From Actinomycetota bacterium (lineage in GTDB: Bacteria > Actinomycetota > Acidimicrobiia > Acidimicrobiales > Iamiaceae): 14,876 bases of DNA. The position numbers were made by a program, and so were the translations under genes. Position 1 is the first letter of the stretch. Every line of letters begins with the position of its first letter. The notes under the pieces are model-generated. The model saw only the letters and a list, made by a program, of their open reading frames with translations, was not told the DNA's origin and ran no database searches. The stretch is taken from positions 1 through 14,876 of the forward strand of contig JADGOP010000013.1 of NCBI GenBank assembly GCA_017882935.1. Reading direction: 5' to 3'. Of this stretch, positions 14,475-14,876 are shown in pieces.

Positions 14475-14876
14475 ATGCAGCTGCTGCTCACGCGCGTGGC
14501 CGCCGAGCGCTTCGGGGAACGGGTTCGCGCCGTCGACCCCGACGTCACCTTCCTGAGCATGCAGGACGACGGCACGCTCCTCGGGCCCGACGGCGTCGTC
14601 CACCGCGACGACGCTCGTCCCGACGTCGCCTGGGGCACGGCCGACCTGTTCGCCGACGGCCATCCGCTCGGGCCGTTCTTCGGGCTGCTCGCGCACCGCG
14701 AGAGCGTCCGCTGGTTCCAGTCGCCCGGCGCGGGGACCGACCACCCGGTGTTCGCCCTGCTCGCCGGACGCGGGGTCCGCATCACCACCGCGCATGTCAA
14801 CTCGATCCCGATCGCCGAGTACGTGCTGCGCGCGGTCCTCGACCACCTCCAGGGCGCAGGGCAGTGGCGTGCCGCC
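14475..14876 (+). CDS. D-2-hydroxyacid dehydrogenase, N-terminal part (cut by window end)
   Basis: 134 codons are open to the last base with no stop, so the gene continues beyond the window. The protein begins MQLLLTRVAAERFGERVRAV. The stretch SVRWFQSPGAGTDHPVFALLAGRGVRITTAHVNSIPIAEYVL matches the end of the substrate-binding domain of NAD-dependent D-isomer-specific 2-hydroxyacid dehydrogenases (Q-x3-AG-x-DH ... rGV-x-IT-x-A ... IAEYVL). The Rossmann dinucleotide domain with its GxGxxG motif and the catalytic Arg, Glu and His should lie downstream and cannot be checked. The substrate is therefore unknown. ATG 14475 is supported by TACCCT 6 nt upstream. It is divergent from the DUF480-nitrobindin gene and may share control with it. 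Confidence 0.82.
   Translation, partial: MQLLLTRVAAERFGERVRAVDPDVTFLSMQDDGTLLGPDGVVHRDDARPDVAWGTADLFADGHPLGPFFGLLAHRESVRWFQSPGAGTDHPVFALLAGRGVRITTAHVNSIPIAEYVLRAVLDHLQGAGQWRAA

Overview
The window is GC-rich chromosomal DNA with tightly packed genes, near-exclusive G/C third codon positions and frequent GTG starts, typical of Actinomycetota. The neighbourhood ftsK ... rimO-pgsA-cinA is a well-known actinobacterial order. Absence of streptomycete or mycobacterial hallmarks downstream of cinA (no clgR, recA or recX here) would fit a deep-branching class such as Acidimicrobiia, but that placement is inference.

Layout from left to right: (1) the 3' part of ftsK, cut by the window start. (2) A 197-bp gap holding a striking foldback: a perfect 25-bp inverted repeat around a 77-nt, AT-richer centre. 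(3) A block of about 6 kb lying between ftsK and rimO: a DUF4395 membrane protein, a GNAT acetyltransferase, a convergent cytochrome P450, a NodIJ/DrrAB-like ABC exporter operon (one ATPase, two permeases) on the minus strand, and a divergent EamA/DMT transporter. (4) The rimO-pgsA pair, overlapping at stop/start, and cinA with its own promoter. (5) A convergent LysR regulator, divergent from a TauE/SafE-family transporter. (6) A minus-strand gene encoding a two-domain protein: a YceH/DUF480 winged-helix domain fused to a nitrobindin-type heme barrel. (7) Divergent from it, the start of a D-2-hydroxyacid dehydrogenase cut by the window end.

The housekeeping part joins chromosome segregation (FtsK), ribosomal protein S12 methylthiolation (RimO), phosphatidylglycerophosphate synthesis (PgsA) and pyridine-nucleotide salvage (CinA). 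The interposed block looks accessory: oxidation (P450), export (ABC-2) and acylation (GNAT). The right end holds regulated transport (LysR/TauE) and a probable heme or nitrogen-oxide responsive protein.

Two things deserve most attention. The first is the DUF480-nitrobindin fusion, whose DNA-binding-plus-nitrobindin layout parallels human THAP4. The second is the foldback element after ftsK. A third, genome-style observation is that seven gene starts carry a TANNNT hexamer exactly 6 or 7 nt before the start codon, with no convincing Shine-Dalgarno sequence. This is the geometry of leaderless transcripts and was used here to choose starts. No tRNA, rRNA, CRISPR array or recognisable transposase gene was found, and no stretch longer than 200 bp lacks a gene.
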